From RGIG1995 sp045645205 (GTDB lineage: Bacteria > Bacillota > Clostridia > Oscillospirales > CAG-272): 30,961 nucleotides of DNA. The stretch covers positions 1-30,961 of the forward strand of contig JAZRIJ010000053.1 in the NCBI GenBank assembly GCA_045645205.1. The letters are read 5' to 3'. A program made the position numbers and the translations under genes. How positions within the stretch are numbered: position 1 is the stretch's first letter; every line of letters starts with the position of its first letter. Below the pieces are notes generated by a model. It searched no databases. It worked only from the letters and a program-made list of their open reading frames with translations, and was not told the DNA's origin. Shown here in pieces: positions 8,978 through 16,018 of the stretch.

Positions 8978-9197
8978 AGCTTTTATGTCCTTTCAAAAAA
9001 TTCGTAAAATATAGAAATCATATATCTAAGAAAAAGATTCACTGTGCTAATTTTAACATGATTTTGCAAAAAATCAAGGTGTAATAAAAATATTATATAA
9101 ATTTATTTCTTGTTTTATATAAAATTATCTGTATATTTCATTAAATTAAACAAAATGTTAATCATCAACCTATGTGTTTATTTTCTTGTTAAGTTTA
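8978..9197. other. AT-rich intergenic region
   Basis: About 220 bases with no credible ORF. A weak minus-strand promoter for the phosphofructokinase may be present (TTGATT, 16 bases, TAAAAT near 9053-9080). No clear terminator hairpin is seen for the decarboxylase gene. Confidence 0.4.
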
Positions 9198-10535
9198 TTA
9201 TTTTACTACACAGCATTTATTGATTCCGTAGTATTCAAAACATTTAATTGCATTTTCGTCTATCAATTCACCGGAAACCACTATTGGTACGGCAGGAGGG
9301 CAGCTTACCTGGGCAAATGCAAGTACCCGTCCCAAACTGTCTTTTGCATTTAAGGTCTCGCAGGCAGACATGGTTGCTTCACGTATTGACATTACCTTTT
9401 CAGGAACGAAATAAATAGGGGGAGAAATATTTATTTCTTGTTTTTGTTCAATTGAAAGCAAACATTTTTCCAAAACCTTAAGCTCATATTCATTTGTTTG
9501 CAGTGTAAGCATTAAAACAACATAATCAGGATCTGAAAACTCACATTCAATATTGTTTTTACGCAAAAGCTCTGCAAAGTCATTGCCGAGATAGCCGTAT
9601 TTTTTTGTTTTAAATGTAAGCTTTAATGGCTCGTTTCCAATAAGGGTATATCCTTTTTTTAGTAGTTTTTGGCGCAAAAGTGATATTTTTTTTACAGTAT
9701 CCGATAACCTTTCGGCGTAAATGTCGTCAAGATAAGCGTTTGCTTTATCAATAGATTGCAGTATAAGATATGACGGACTTGTTGACCCGAAAAGAGAAAG
9801 AGCTTTTTTGGCATTGTTTGCAAAGAAAAACGGGGTGTTTTTTGATATATGCAGATATGCTCCCCCCGTAAGCACGGGCAAAGTCTTGTGCGCCGAATCA
9901 CAGCATATATCTGCTCCGAGGTCTATAGGGTGGATTGAGTTGGACAAAAAACGCAAATATGCTCCATGAGCGTTGTCAACCAGAAGAAGAACATTGTGTT
10001 TATGGCATATATCGGCAAAACCCTTAATATCTGCTGTATTTCCAAGATAATCGGGAGAGGTTATATAGACTGCCGCGGGCATTTCTTTTGCGTTTTTTAA
10101 GGTGTTATCCAGACTTTCGGGAGTAACGGAAAATGACAGATATGAGCCGTTTTTTATAGATGAAAGCCACTTAACATCAAAATCCAGCAAAGCAGCTGTA
10201 TTTATAAAAGCCTTGTGCGAGTTTCTGCCTGCATATATAATATTCTTCTTTCCCTGTTCATTGGCGTAAAGGGTAACAAGATAAAGCATTGCACGTATGC
10301 AAAGAGACGAGCCTTCGGTCGAATAAAAGGTATTACAGCCAAAGAGGGAGGCGGCGTTACGCTCGCTTTCGCTTATAATTCCAGCGGCTTCGTAAAGACT
10401 GTCCGCGCCCTTTATTTCGGTTATGTCAAGGTTTTCAACTCCCAAAAAAGAGCGTCCCTTATGCCCCGGCATATGCATACGTATAGTATTACTTTCCGAA
10501 TAATTGCGTACAAAATCACAAATAGGCGTTTTCAT
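9198..10535 (-). CDS. Orn/Lys/Arg decarboxylase family protein
   Basis: A fold-type I PLP decarboxylase of 445 residues, the short clostridial/Bacillus form (SpeA or YaaO-like) that makes a polyamine precursor such as agmatine or cadaverine. Visible motifs are RMHMPGHKG near the N-terminus, the aspartate in LLLVDNAHGAY, and the PLP lysine in CDSAHKTLP (about Lys217). I chose ATG at 10535, with AAGGAG six bases upstream; the longer frame to 10631 is mostly encoded by a repeat and is unlikely to be used. Substrate cannot be assigned from motifs. It lies 151 bases downstream of the SCIFF maturase gene, separated by a palindromic repeat. Confidence 0.87.
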   Translation of the reverse strand: MKTPICDFVRNYSESNTIRMHMPGHKGRSFLGVENLDITEIKGADSLYEAAGIISESERNAASLFGCNTFYSTEGSSLCIRAMLYLVTLYANEQGKKNIIYAGRNSHKAFINTAALLDFDVKWLSSIKNGSYLSFSVTPESLDNTLKNAKEMPAAVYITSPDYLGNTADIKGFADICHKHNVLLLVDNAHGAYLRFLSNSIHPIDLGADICCDSAHKTLPVLTGGAYLHISKNTPFFFANNAKKALSLFGSTSPSYLILQSIDKANAYLDDIYAERLSDTVKKISLLRQKLLKKGYTLIGNEPLKLTFKTKKYGYLGNDFAELLRKNNIECEFSDPDYVVLMLTLQTNEYELKVLEKCLLSIEQKQEINISPPIYFVPEKVMSIREATMSACETLNAKDSLGRVLAFAQVSCPPAVPIVVSGELIDENAIKCFEYYGINKCCVVK

Positions 10536-10576
10536 TCCGTTCTCCTTTCTGCAGAGTAGTACATTTAATATTTTTT

Positions 10577-10624
10577 CTCCGCTGTCATCCTGAGCGGAGA
10601 AGGTGAAACCTTCGTAGTCGAAGG
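10577..10624. repeat. REP-like double hairpin
   Basis: Two adjacent palindromes: CTCCGC...GCGGAG around TGTCATCCTGA (10577-10599), and CCTTCG-TAGT-CGAAGG (10609-10624). The TGTCATCCTGAGCG word is a common start of interspersed repeats in bacterial genomes. It lies between the maturase and decarboxylase genes and could process or stabilise the transcript. Confidence 0.6.
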
Positions 10625-10686
10625 CTCTCATAATTATTGTCCCAAAACAAAAAACACAAAATTAATCGACTTTGTTTACAGAAATA

Positions 10687-12066
10687 CTATTTCTTTAGCC
10701 TGCGCGCAATTTCTACCATTATAGCGCATTCCATACGCTTTTTAAACAGCTCACAGCCGTATTTATATATGCCTGTTACAGAGCCTGTGGAGTGATATGC
10801 GTTTGCAGCGCAGCCACCCGAACAATAAAGCTTTGCCCAACAATCTTTGCAGTCCTCGCGCGCATATACGTTACAGCAGGCAAATTCGTTTTGCCTTTCT
10901 TTGTTTGTTACGCCGTTCCAAATATCGCCCAGCTTAAACTTTTCTTCGCCTACAAACTGGTGGCAGGGGTAGAGGTCGCCCCAAGGCGTAACAGCCATAT
11001 ATTCAGTTCCCGAACCGCAACCCGAAATACGCTTGTATATGCAAGGACCGCCTGTAAGATCGATCATGTAGTGATAGAATGTAAAAGGCTTGCCTTGTTT
11101 ATCTCTTTCGAGCATAAGCTCGGCTAATTTTTCGTATTGTTCAAAAATGATAGGCAGGTCTTCCTGTGTCAGCGCGGCTGTATCTCCGGGTGCGCATACC
11201 ACCGGCTCCATGCTGAGTTCTGTAAAACCTAAATCAAGCATTTGTTTTATATCGTTAAGAAAATCGGGGTTTGCGTGGGTAAATGTTCCGCGCATATAGT
11301 AGTTTTTGTGCCCTCTTGATTCGACAAACTTTTGAAACTTGGGCACAATTTTTTCCCAGCTTCCGTTTCCGGAGTAGTCCACACGGTAGCGGTCATGTAT
11401 TTCTTTTCTGCCGTCAAGGCTGAGAACAACGTTACTGCATTCCTTGTTTGCCCACTCTATAACATCATCATCAATAAGCAGGCCGTTTGTTGTAAGGGTA
11501 AAGCGGAAATTCTTGTTGTGTTCCTTTTCGATACTGCGAGCGTATGCAACAAGTTGTTTTACAACATCAAAATTCATCAGCGGCTCTCCGCCAAAAAAAT
11601 CAACTTCAAGATTTTTTCTGTTTCCTGAGTTTGCAATCAAGAAATCAAGGGCTTGCTTACCAACTTCGTAGCTCATTATCGCTCTTTCGCCGTGATATTT
11701 TCCCTGACTTGCAAAGCAGTACTCACAGTTGAGGTTACAGGTGTGAGCTATATGAAGGCAAAGGGCTTTAACAACTCCCGAAGTTTTTTCTTTCAGCTTG
11801 CCTGCCATGCATTCAAATGTATCTGGCGCAAAAAGTTTTCCCGCATTTTTTAGCTGTTCTATCTGCTCGTAACATTCTTCTATATCTTGCAATGATATAT
11901 TATCACGACCTACATATTTTTTAGCCATTTGTTTTATTATTTCATCGCGTTCTGCATTTTCAAAAAACGAGATGATGTCATATGCAACATCATCAACAAC
12001 ATGCACACCGCCCGAGCATGAATCAAGTACTATATTATATCCGCCCAGCTTATATTGATGTATCAT
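10687..12066 (-). CDS. Radical SAM SCIFF peptide maturase
   Basis: A 459-residue radical SAM enzyme that installs Cys-derived thioether cross-links in the SCIFF peptide encoded just upstream. The AdoMet cluster motif is C110-X3-C114-X2-C117 (TCNLNCEYC). The C-terminal SPASM region carries the auxiliary-cluster cysteines (CNVYAREDCKDCWAKLYCSG and GCELF). The N-terminal about 90 residues (YKLGGYNIVLDSCSGGVHVV) form the peptide-recognition-like domain typical of this group. AAGGAG lies ten bases before the ATG. A terminator hairpin between peptide and enzyme genes should make the peptide far more abundant. The role of mature SCIFF is unknown. Confidence 0.95.
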   Translation of the reverse strand: MIHQYKLGGYNIVLDSCSGGVHVVDDVAYDIISFFENAERDEIIKQMAKKYVGRDNISLQDIEECYEQIEQLKNAGKLFAPDTFECMAGKLKEKTSGVVKALCLHIAHTCNLNCEYCFASQGKYHGERAIMSYEVGKQALDFLIANSGNRKNLEVDFFGGEPLMNFDVVKQLVAYARSIEKEHNKNFRFTLTTNGLLIDDDVIEWANKECSNVVLSLDGRKEIHDRYRVDYSGNGSWEKIVPKFQKFVESRGHKNYYMRGTFTHANPDFLNDIKQMLDLGFTELSMEPVVCAPGDTAALTQEDLPIIFEQYEKLAELMLERDKQGKPFTFYHYMIDLTGGPCIYKRISGCGSGTEYMAVTPWGDLYPCHQFVGEEKFKLGDIWNGVTNKERQNEFACCNVYAREDCKDCWAKLYCSGGCAANAYHSTGSVTGIYKYGCELFKKRMECAIMVEIARRLKK

Positions 12067-12096
12067 AAATTATGTACTCCTTTGTTTTACAGTAAA

Positions 12097-12122
12097 AATG
12101 CCGCCAAAAAATAGGCGGCATT
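12097..12122 (-). terminator. Hairpin between SCIFF and maturase genes
   Basis: Minus strand: AATGCCGCC, eight-base loop, GGCGGCATT, then T-rich. It lies after the SCIFF stop and before the maturase start, so it probably acts as a partial terminator. Confidence 0.75.
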
Positions 12123-12143
12123 CTATCGGAAAGTTTTTATAAC

Positions 12144-12293
12144 TTACTTGCTTTCCTTGTTTTCGCACTGCTGATTAGCAATACCGCAACTTGTTTTGCA
12201 AGCAGACTGGCAGGAAGTCTGGCATTCGCCGCAACCGCCGTTCTTTGCGCTTTCACAAAGATTGCGAGTTTCAATAGTTTCAATATGTTTCAT
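12144..12293 (-). CDS. SCIFF ribosomal peptide precursor
   Basis: A 49-codon gene. The peptide begins MKHIETIETRN, and its core contains GGCGECQTSCQSACKTSC, the hallmark of SCIFF (six cysteines in forty-five residues), found almost universally in Clostridia. Here there are seven cysteines: 13, 21, 24, 28, 32, 36 and 43; Cys13 in the leader-like part is extra. GGAGGG precedes the ATG, and a near-consensus promoter lies upstream. It is followed by a partial terminator and then its maturase. Confidence 0.96.
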   Translation of the reverse strand: MKHIETIETRNLCESAKNGGCGECQTSCQSACKTSCGIANQQCENKESK

Positions 12294-12323
12294 AATGGTA
12301 CCCTCCATCTAAAAATACAATTT

Positions 12324-12352
12324 ATTATAACACCCTTTTTATTGAAAGTCAA
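12324..12352 (-). promoter_or_regulatory. Promoter of the SCIFF operon
   Basis: Minus strand: TTGACT (12347-12352), 17-base spacer, TATAAT (12324-12329). The spacer ends AAAAAGGGTGT, much like the serC promoter. Confidence 0.87.
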
Positions 12353-12469
12353 TAACAATTGAGAGAATATATGGATAATATGCAGACAAATTAAGGTATG
12401 AACTGCATATATCAGTTTGTATTTGGAAATACTTAACTGTGTGTACAAAAAGTAAAAGGAGGAAAAATA

Positions 12470-13138
12470 ATGTTTAAACACGAAAAAATGTTATTTCATC
12501 CTGTAGAGGTTGAAAAGGCAAATCCTCAATATGCGGCGTTGCTTCAAGAGCAGTTGGGCGGTGGAAACGGGGAACTAAAAGCGGCTATGCAGTATATGTC
12601 GCAGAGCTTCCGTATAAAAGATCCCGAGATCAAGGATCTGTTTATGGATATTGCCGCAGAAGAGCTGTCTCACATGGAGATGGTCGCGCAGACTATAAAT
12701 CTTCTAAACGGACATGACGTCGATGCATCGAGCGTACCTTGCGGCGAGATACAGACCCATGTTTTATTGGGACTTAATCCCGGACTTATAAATGCGTCCG
12801 GATATTCTTGGACAGGGGACTATGTAACGGTAACAGGCGATCTTTGTGCCGACCTGCTTTCCAATATTGCCTCGGAGCAGAGAGCAAAGGTTGTGTACGA
12901 GTATCTCTATAGACAGATAAACGACAAAAAGGTTAGAGATACAATTGATTTTCTGCTGAACAGGGAAGAGGCTCACAACGCCATGTTCCGTGAAGCCTTC
13001 AACAAGGTACAAAATACCGGTTCTAACCGCGACTTCGGTACTACGCAGGCGGCAAAGATGTATTTCAGCCTGTCAGAACCCTCTCCCGAGGACAGCCGTT
13101 TTACAGATCTGAAAGGTAACCCTCCGTCATTTAATTAA
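12470..13138 (+). CDS. Manganese catalase family protein (CotJC-like)
   Basis: A ferritin-like di-manganese protein of 222 residues. The likely ligand set is visible: Glu35 (NGELKAAMQYMSQS), Glu65 and His68 (AAEELSHMEM), Glu136 (ASEQRAK), and Glu167 with His169 (NREEAHN). The short length matches the spore-coat CotJC branch rather than longer soluble Mn catalases. This suggests peroxide protection or a spore-coat role, but no cotJA or cotJB is adjacent. AGGAGG lies upstream of the ATG. It is divergent from SCIFF; the 176 bases between hold the SCIFF promoter, and I could not find a convincing catalase promoter. Confidence 0.92.
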   Translation: MFKHEKMLFHPVEVEKANPQYAALLQEQLGGGNGELKAAMQYMSQSFRIKDPEIKDLFMDIAAEELSHMEMVAQTINLLNGHDVDASSVPCGEIQTHVLLGLNPGLINASGYSWTGDYVTVTGDLCADLLSNIASEQRAKVVYEYLYRQINDKKVRDTIDFLLNREEAHNAMFREAFNKVQNTGSNRDFGTTQAAKMYFSLSEPSPEDSRFTDLKGNPPSFN

Positions 13139-14699
13139 AAATGGGCTGTCTCAAATGCTTAAACTTGCTTTTGAGACAGTCCCTTTTTACATGGTGAGCC
13201 ACAGCATTTGATAAACAAAGAGATTTAGCCCCTTTTGATTTTGAAGCACTCTCCATTTTATCTAAGAGAATATCTGTTATGGTAACTTCTTCGTCGCCTG
13301 TATTGAATGTAATAGTAAATTTATCATCATACAGGAAGATTTTATTCACGAACAGTTTTATTAAAGTCTTGCGATACACAGGATTATTTATATCACCGTT
13401 CGCAAGTTTGACGAGCCTTTCTATAATCTGTTCTTCTGTCATAATGTAATGACGGGATTTTTCAATCGTAATCTGCCGTTCAAGTTCTTTAATATCGGCG
13501 GCAATTTTGCTCAAATCCTCGATAATCATTTCACGGACAATATCATTGGTGCATTTACGGATAGAAGCCATTTGATTGTTCTTTTCTTCGTGGGCTGTTT
13601 TCAAAAGATTTTCCAGCCGCTTTAATTCTGAACTATCGTCCATACTTGCAGAAATTTTTACAACCTCTTTTGCAATTCTGCGAATATTTTTCGGGGTAAG
13701 TAAAGCCCTACACTCATTGACGACTATATCCTCAATATAATCTTTCATTACCATTTTCTTTTTACAAGGTTTACTGCCACCCGAATTTTTACACTTGTAG
13801 TAGTTGTAAATAATTCCCTTAGTGCTGATTTGATTGGAACTGTGTCCGACAAGCATAGATTTACAGTAACCGCAGAACAGTTTAGTTGTCAGCAAATACT
13901 CTGCTTTGGCTCTTGCTCTTGCAGGGGCTTTTTTATTTACTGTCATTTTATCTTGTACTTTTTTGAAGAGGTCATCATCAATAATGCGAGGCATACCGCC
14001 CTCGACCTCTACATTCTTGTAAATGTAAATGCCTAAATATTTTCTGTTCTTCAGAAGTGTATGTAACGATGATTTGTTAAATTCTGCTCCCTGTGCTGTT
14101 TTTATGTGTCGCTCGTTCAAACTGTCGCATATCTCTTTAATGCTCCACCCGTTTGCGTACTTGGTGTATATTTCTCTGACAACTGGTGCTTTTTCTTCGT
14201 CAAGTACATATCTATGGTCAACAATTTTGTACCCCAAGGGAGTTGTACCGCCGTTTGACAGACATTTTTCCGCATTGGTTTTCATTCCTCGTGTCACCTT
14301 TTGCGATAACTCTACGGAATAATACTCCGCCATACCTTCGAGAACGGACTCTACAAGAATACCGCTTGCATCATCCGAAATCGGCTCTCTTGCACTATAA
14401 ACGCCTACTCCGTTTTTCTTGAGAATATTTTTGTAATGTGCACTATCGTATCTGTTGCGAGAAAAACGGTCAAGCTGATATACAACAATTCCTTGAAACA
14501 GTTTTTTACTACTGTCTTTAATCATTTTTTGAAATTGTGGTCTTTCATCGGTTTTTGCACTAATAGCCCTATCAATATATTCACCGATAACGCTGTGTCC
14601 CTCTCTTTTGGCATATTCGTAGCACCATTCGAGCTGACCTTCGATAGATTCTTCTCTTTGCTTACTGTCGGAATATCTTGCATATAAAACAACATTCAT
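13131..14699 (-). CDS. Large serine recombinase (integrase)
   Basis: The probable integrase of the element: 522 residues with the N-terminal resolvase catalytic domain (Ser10 in LYARYSDSKQREESIEGQ, and YQLDRFSRNRYD), the recombinase domain (from about 160, TPLGYKIVDHRYVLDEEK), a zinc ribbon (LFCGYCKSMLVG with a second pair YKCKNSGG...PCKKK) and a coiled-coil region (ELKRLENLLKTAHEEK). AAAGGAG lies before the ATG. The stop falls inside the end of the catalase gene, so the last about 25 residues are encoded by the catalase terminator hairpin; this tail is probably host DNA captured at the junction. It is the last gene of a three-gene operon. Confidence 0.95.
   Translation of the reverse strand: MNVVLYARYSDSKQREESIEGQLEWCYEYAKREGHSVIGEYIDRAISAKTDERPQFQKMIKDSSKKLFQGIVVYQLDRFSRNRYDSAHYKNILKKNGVGVYSAREPISDDASGILVESVLEGMAEYYSVELSQKVTRGMKTNAEKCLSNGGTTPLGYKIVDHRYVLDEEKAPVVREIYTKYANGWSIKEICDSLNERHIKTAQGAEFNKSSLHTLLKNRKYLGIYIYKNVEVEGGMPRIIDDDLFKKVQDKMTVNKKAPARARAKAEYLLTTKLFCGYCKSMLVGHSSNQISTKGIIYNYYKCKNSGGSKPCKKKMVMKDYIEDIVVNECRALLTPKNIRRIAKEVVKISASMDDSSELKRLENLLKTAHEEKNNQMASIRKCTNDIVREMIIEDLSKIAADIKELERQITIEKSRHYIMTEEQIIERLVKLANGDINNPVYRKTLIKLFVNKIFLYDDKFTITFNTGDEEVTITDILLDKMESASKSKGAKSLCLSNAVAHHVKRDCLKSKFKHLRQPIFN
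13141..13188. terminator. Catalase terminator / element left junction
   Basis: The stem GGGCTGTCTCAAA / TTTGAGACAGTCCC has one bulge and is followed by TTTTT on the plus strand. It ends the catalase transcript and lies inside the 3' end of the integrase gene. Confidence 0.85.
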
Positions 14700-14704
14700 T
14701 TTGT

Positions 14705-15157
14705 TTACTCCTTTATCATATCAAGCGATTTTCTTACTTTGTTAAAAACTAACTGATTAGGATAGTATCTGTAATCTGCAAAGACAGATATACCGTCTTT
14801 GTAGTAATGTTCCAAAATGGCAGCGGCACAGGCAGCACTACGGCTTTGACCGTATTCGCATTGGCAGATAATATCTAAGCCGTCTTTGTACGCTTGGTGT
14901 ATATACTCCGCAAGGCTGTTGACCTCGGGGAAATATGTATCAAATGTCAATCCGTAATCTTCAAGTATTTCTATATCAATATCGTGGATCGGAATAGTAA
15001 ATACTCTATCGGCTTTACCCTTATAATCAACGGGCTTGAAAATCTCGCCTGTTCTTTTCGAGGGCGGGTCATAAAAACTGATAACGGCTGTGTTTTCGGG
15101 GAAACCACTCTGTAATAATTCTTCAATGGCTTTGCGTGAATAAATCTGTACTTTCAT
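14705..15157 (-). CDS. Dual-specificity-type protein phosphatase
   Basis: A 150-residue protein with a Cys-X5-Arg catalytic loop: Cys100 to Arg106 in CQCEYGQSRSAA, followed by a helix, as in the DSP/PTP fold. Acidic residues in the upstream loop (IHDIDIE) could supply the general acid. It is small, with no other domain. It lies between resolvase and integrase, with gaps of four and five bases, so all three are one operon; a role in controlling recombination or a host kinase is only a guess. GAGGAG lies ten bases before the ATG. Phosphatases of this kind do accompany clostridial mobile elements, to my recollection. Confidence 0.78.
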   Translation of the reverse strand: MKVQIYSRKAIEELLQSGFPENTAVISFYDPPSKRTGEIFKPVDYKGKADRVFTIPIHDIDIEILEDYGLTFDTYFPEVNSLAEYIHQAYKDGLDIICQCEYGQSRSAACAAAILEHYYKDGISVFADYRYYPNQLVFNKVRKSLDMIKE

Positions 15158-15161
15158 CTTC

Positions 15162-15752
15162 TTACTGCTCCTCTATGATACTTAAATATTTATAAACCGT
15201 AGGATAGGACAACTCACAAAGTCGGGACAGGTCTTTTTTTGATATTTGCCCTTGCTGATATTTCGGGTAATGCTTATAAAAGACACTCGGTATATCATCG
15301 GCGGTAACGGTAGGTCTGCCTATCTTTTTGCCCTTTGCCTTTGCATTTTCCATACCGCTTTTGACACGCTGACTAGTGATGTTTCTTTCTATCTCGCTGA
15401 ATACTCCCATCATTTTGAGCATTCCCTCTGTCATAGGGTCAAGTGCTTTACTGCAATCTACAACAAAGTTACCGAGTATCAGTTTTAGGTGTCTTTCTTT
15501 GGCAAGTTCGATTATCTCGCAAAGTTGCTTTGTGCTTCGGGTAATTCTGCTGACCTCGGTTGCTATAATCGTGTCCTGTGGCTGTACTGCACTTAGCAAC
15601 TTGTTCAGTTCGGCTCGGTCTTCCTTTGCACCGCTTTCATATTCAAGATAAATCGTTGTGTCGGTTGCCCCTTGCTGTTTCAGTTCCCGTACCTGTCTGT
15701 TAATGTCCTGCAATTTTTCATTGGTGGAACACCTTGCATATCCGTAAATCAT
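15162..15752 (-). CDS. Small serine recombinase (resolvase/invertase)
   Basis: A 196-residue site-specific recombinase with Ser9 in YGYARCSTNEKLQDINRQ, the arginine-rich ATEVSRITRS segment, the long E-helix (MTEGMLKMMGVFSEIERNIT, SQRVKSGMENAKAKGKKIGR) and a C-terminal helix-turn-helix (ISKKDLSRLCELSYPTVYKY). I chose ATG at 15752, with AAGG seven bases upstream; an in-frame GTG at 15758 is the alternative. First gene of the operon. It may resolve multimers of the excised element or invert a segment. Confidence 0.92.
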   Translation of the reverse strand: MIYGYARCSTNEKLQDINRQVRELKQQGATDTTIYLEYESGAKEDRAELNKLLSAVQPQDTIIATEVSRITRSTKQLCEIIELAKERHLKLILGNFVVDCSKALDPMTEGMLKMMGVFSEIERNITSQRVKSGMENAKAKGKKIGRPTVTADDIPSVFYKHYPKYQQGQISKKDLSRLCELSYPTVYKYLSIIEEQ

Positions 15753-15826
15753 AGCCACACCTTTTGACCTTTCTGTTATTTCGGCAGATTTCTTTCGCCT
15801 ACCATATATAACTATCCTGTGTTTAT

Positions 15827-15855
15827 ATTATAAGATAAAAAATGGGCTAATTCAA
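15827..15855 (-). promoter_or_regulatory. Promoter of the resolvase-phosphatase-integrase operon
   Basis: Minus strand: TTGAAT (15850-15855), 17-base spacer, TATAAT (15827-15832). The spacer contains an 11-bp word that also occurs at the element's left junction. Confidence 0.75.
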
Positions 15856-15866
15856 ATTCGTTAATA

Positions 15867-15905
15867 GTTTCGTAACATTTTTGAGGGTGTGGCTATAAAC
15901 GAAAC
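15867..15905. repeat. Inverted repeat, possible res/operator site
   Basis: GTTTCGT (15867-15873) and ACGAAAC (15899-15905) face each other across 25 bases, just upstream of the resolvase promoter. Resolvases often bind such sites next to their own gene. Confidence 0.35.
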
Positions 15906-15930
15906 GGTGTAGAGAGTATCATTTATAGAA

Positions 15931-15962
15931 AACAGCCGTAATCATTGCTGACTACGGCTGTT
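15931..15962 (-). terminator. Terminator of the glycosylase operon
   Basis: AACAGCCGTA / TACGGCTGTT with a 12-base loop. On the minus strand it is followed by TTTTCT, and it lies about 57 bases after the 534-residue gene's stop. Confidence 0.8.
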
Positions 15963-16018
15963 CTTATACAGTATAAAATTATAAACGGAAAGAGATGTTT
16001 GTTTTTATAGGGGAAAAC

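Noticed and set aside
10536..10631. N-terminal extension of the decarboxylase (32 residues)
   Set aside because: It is encoded by the REP-like repeat, and the family starts near the MKTPICDF position, which has a good ribosome binding site.
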